Origin: Cymbomonas tetramitiformis
Lineage: Eukaryota; Chlorophyta; Pyramimonadophyceae; Pyramimonadales; Pyramimonadaceae
Assembly: GCA_001247695.2 (NCBI GenBank)
Contig: LGRX02024720.1
Coordinates: forward strand, 17,703 to 81,702
Length of the DNA stretch: 64,000 bases
Direction of reading: 5' to 3'
The notes beneath the pieces are model-generated. The model was not told the origin of the DNA and ran no database searches. It saw nothing but the letters and a program-made list of their open reading frames with translations. Numbering within the stretch: position 1 is the stretch's first letter; every line of letters starts with the position of its first letter. Shown here piece after piece: positions 63,527 through 64,000 of this stretch. The translations under genes and the position numbers were made by a program.

Positions 63527-64000
63527 ACGAGTGGCACGGCACGGGCCTCACACTGTCCATACGCCCGTCCACACGTCGTCCGTACGTGTCGGTACGACCC
63601 AGGGACACGCCCCCATGGTGTCCATGTGGCTGATGAAGAGGCAGGAAATGCTCGGCGGTACACCCAGGCCCGGGTGCAATGGGTGTCCACACGTGCGGAC
63701 AAGCACAAAAGAGTGGCACGGCACGGGCCTCACACTGTCCATACGCCCGTCCACACGTCGTCCGTACGGCATTGGTACGTCCAGGGACACGTCCACATGG
63801 TGTCCACATGGCTGGGGAGGGGGCAAGCAGTGCTCGGGTACACCCAGGCCCGGGTGCAATGGGTGTCCACACGTGCGGACAAGCGCAAAAGAGTGGCACG
63901 GCACGGGCCTCACACTGTCCATACGCCCGTCCACACGTCGTCTGTACGCGTCGGTACGGTCCAGGGACACGTCCCCACGGTGTCCATATGGCTGAGGAGG
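63527..64000. repeat. 178-bp tandem repeat, at least 2.7 copies
   Basis: The unit contains GAGTGGCACGGCACGGGCCT, ACACTGTCCATACGCCCGTC and CACCCAGGCCCGGGTGCAAT, with 178-179-bp spacing; it continues past the window edge. It lies at the 5' side of the gag ORF and either replaces or precedes its N-terminal part. Confidence 0.9.

Larger units (their letters stand above)
61565..64000 (-). mobile_element. Second gag-only LTR element (partial, runs off window)
   Basis: An LTR (61565-61778) related to that at 18839-19049, followed by a gag-like ORF on the minus strand with the same domain order. The other LTR lies outside the window. Clearly diverged from the first element, so the two are separate subfamilies. 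Confidence 0.8.

Noticed and set aside
62631..63995. Plus-strand ORF of 454 codons
   Set aside because: Antisense shadow of the gag-like ORF, which has conserved motifs and an alignable relative at 19317-21016.
1..64000. CRISPR array
   Set aside because: The tandem repeats lack unique spacers of constant length, and the genome is eukaryotic.

Overview
The window is nuclear DNA of a eukaryote with a large, transposon-loaded genome. Coding segments are split by GT-AG introns, intergenic DNA is full of nested DNA transposons and LTR elements, and there is no operon or ribosome-binding-site logic. Three small clues favour the green lineage: TTTAGGG telomere-type repeats near 59.86 kb, TGTAA-type motifs downstream of stop codons (for example near 49.39 and 53.67 kb), and a GC-rich, intron-dense host gene. 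A flagellate green alga of the prasinophyte type (for example a Cymbomonas-like organism) is my best guess, but this is inference.

1-15.06 kb, minus strand: one long intron-rich host gene. It opens with a C2 domain spread over three exons (15.06-13.16 kb), continues through further beta-strand exons, then through a series of short repeat exons. At least three are exactly 72 nt, phase 0, and encode 24-residue helical units resembling the MgtE N-terminal (MgtE_N-like) repeat. An acidic tail exon (3.2-2.8 kb) follows, and perhaps an exon with two VWERL motifs (2.2-1.7 kb). Its introns carry at least seven minisatellites, and two of these have copied the 3' splice site of the neighbouring exon.

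15.06-18.5 kb: AT-rich short elements, namely a 1.26-kb inverted-repeat element, a 173-bp MITE with TA duplications, and a 413-bp tandem duplication carrying a tRNA-like (SINE-type) sequence.

18.5-26.8 kb, plus strand: a complete hAT transposase gene split by a 5.9-kb LTR retroelement that left a 5-bp ACCGC duplication. That element (gag-like ORF on the minus strand, no reverse transcriptase) is itself split by a 2.5-kb terminal-inverted-repeat element. A sister of the LTR element occupies 61.56-64.0 kb and runs off the window.

26.8-34.4 kb: three copies of a hAT-type nonautonomous family (CAAGG termini, perfect 8-bp target duplications ATTCACAT, GTTTGGCG and CTCTCGGG), each filled with a different array of AT palindromic repeats. 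There is also a mariner-like TIR family (CAGTAATCACTCACC, TA duplications) and an unidentified 278-aa intronless ORF.

35.2-59.1 kb, plus strand: a cluster of genes, all in the same direction. It holds two short spliced exons, a 132-bp satellite, a complete protein kinase, three MYND zinc-finger proteins, a long ORF series with an HxD oxygenase-like segment, Cys pairs and an OTU-like domain, and a CACTA/KDZ-like (Tnp2-type) transposase with introns. Three of these genes end in the same stem-loop module, and two share upstream 132-bp/77-bp repeats. I read the cluster as remains of one very large mobile element or a captured gene island. Reading frames change repeatedly, several times at C or G runs of 8 or more. 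It is interrupted at 42.2-48.0 kb by a 5.9-kb TIR element carrying a piggyBac transposase gene, which contains a mariner-like element, which contains a piggyBac-type TTAA MITE.

59.1-61.5 kb: AT-rich DNA with hairpins, CTTAAG clusters and a short telomere-like tract; no gene seen.
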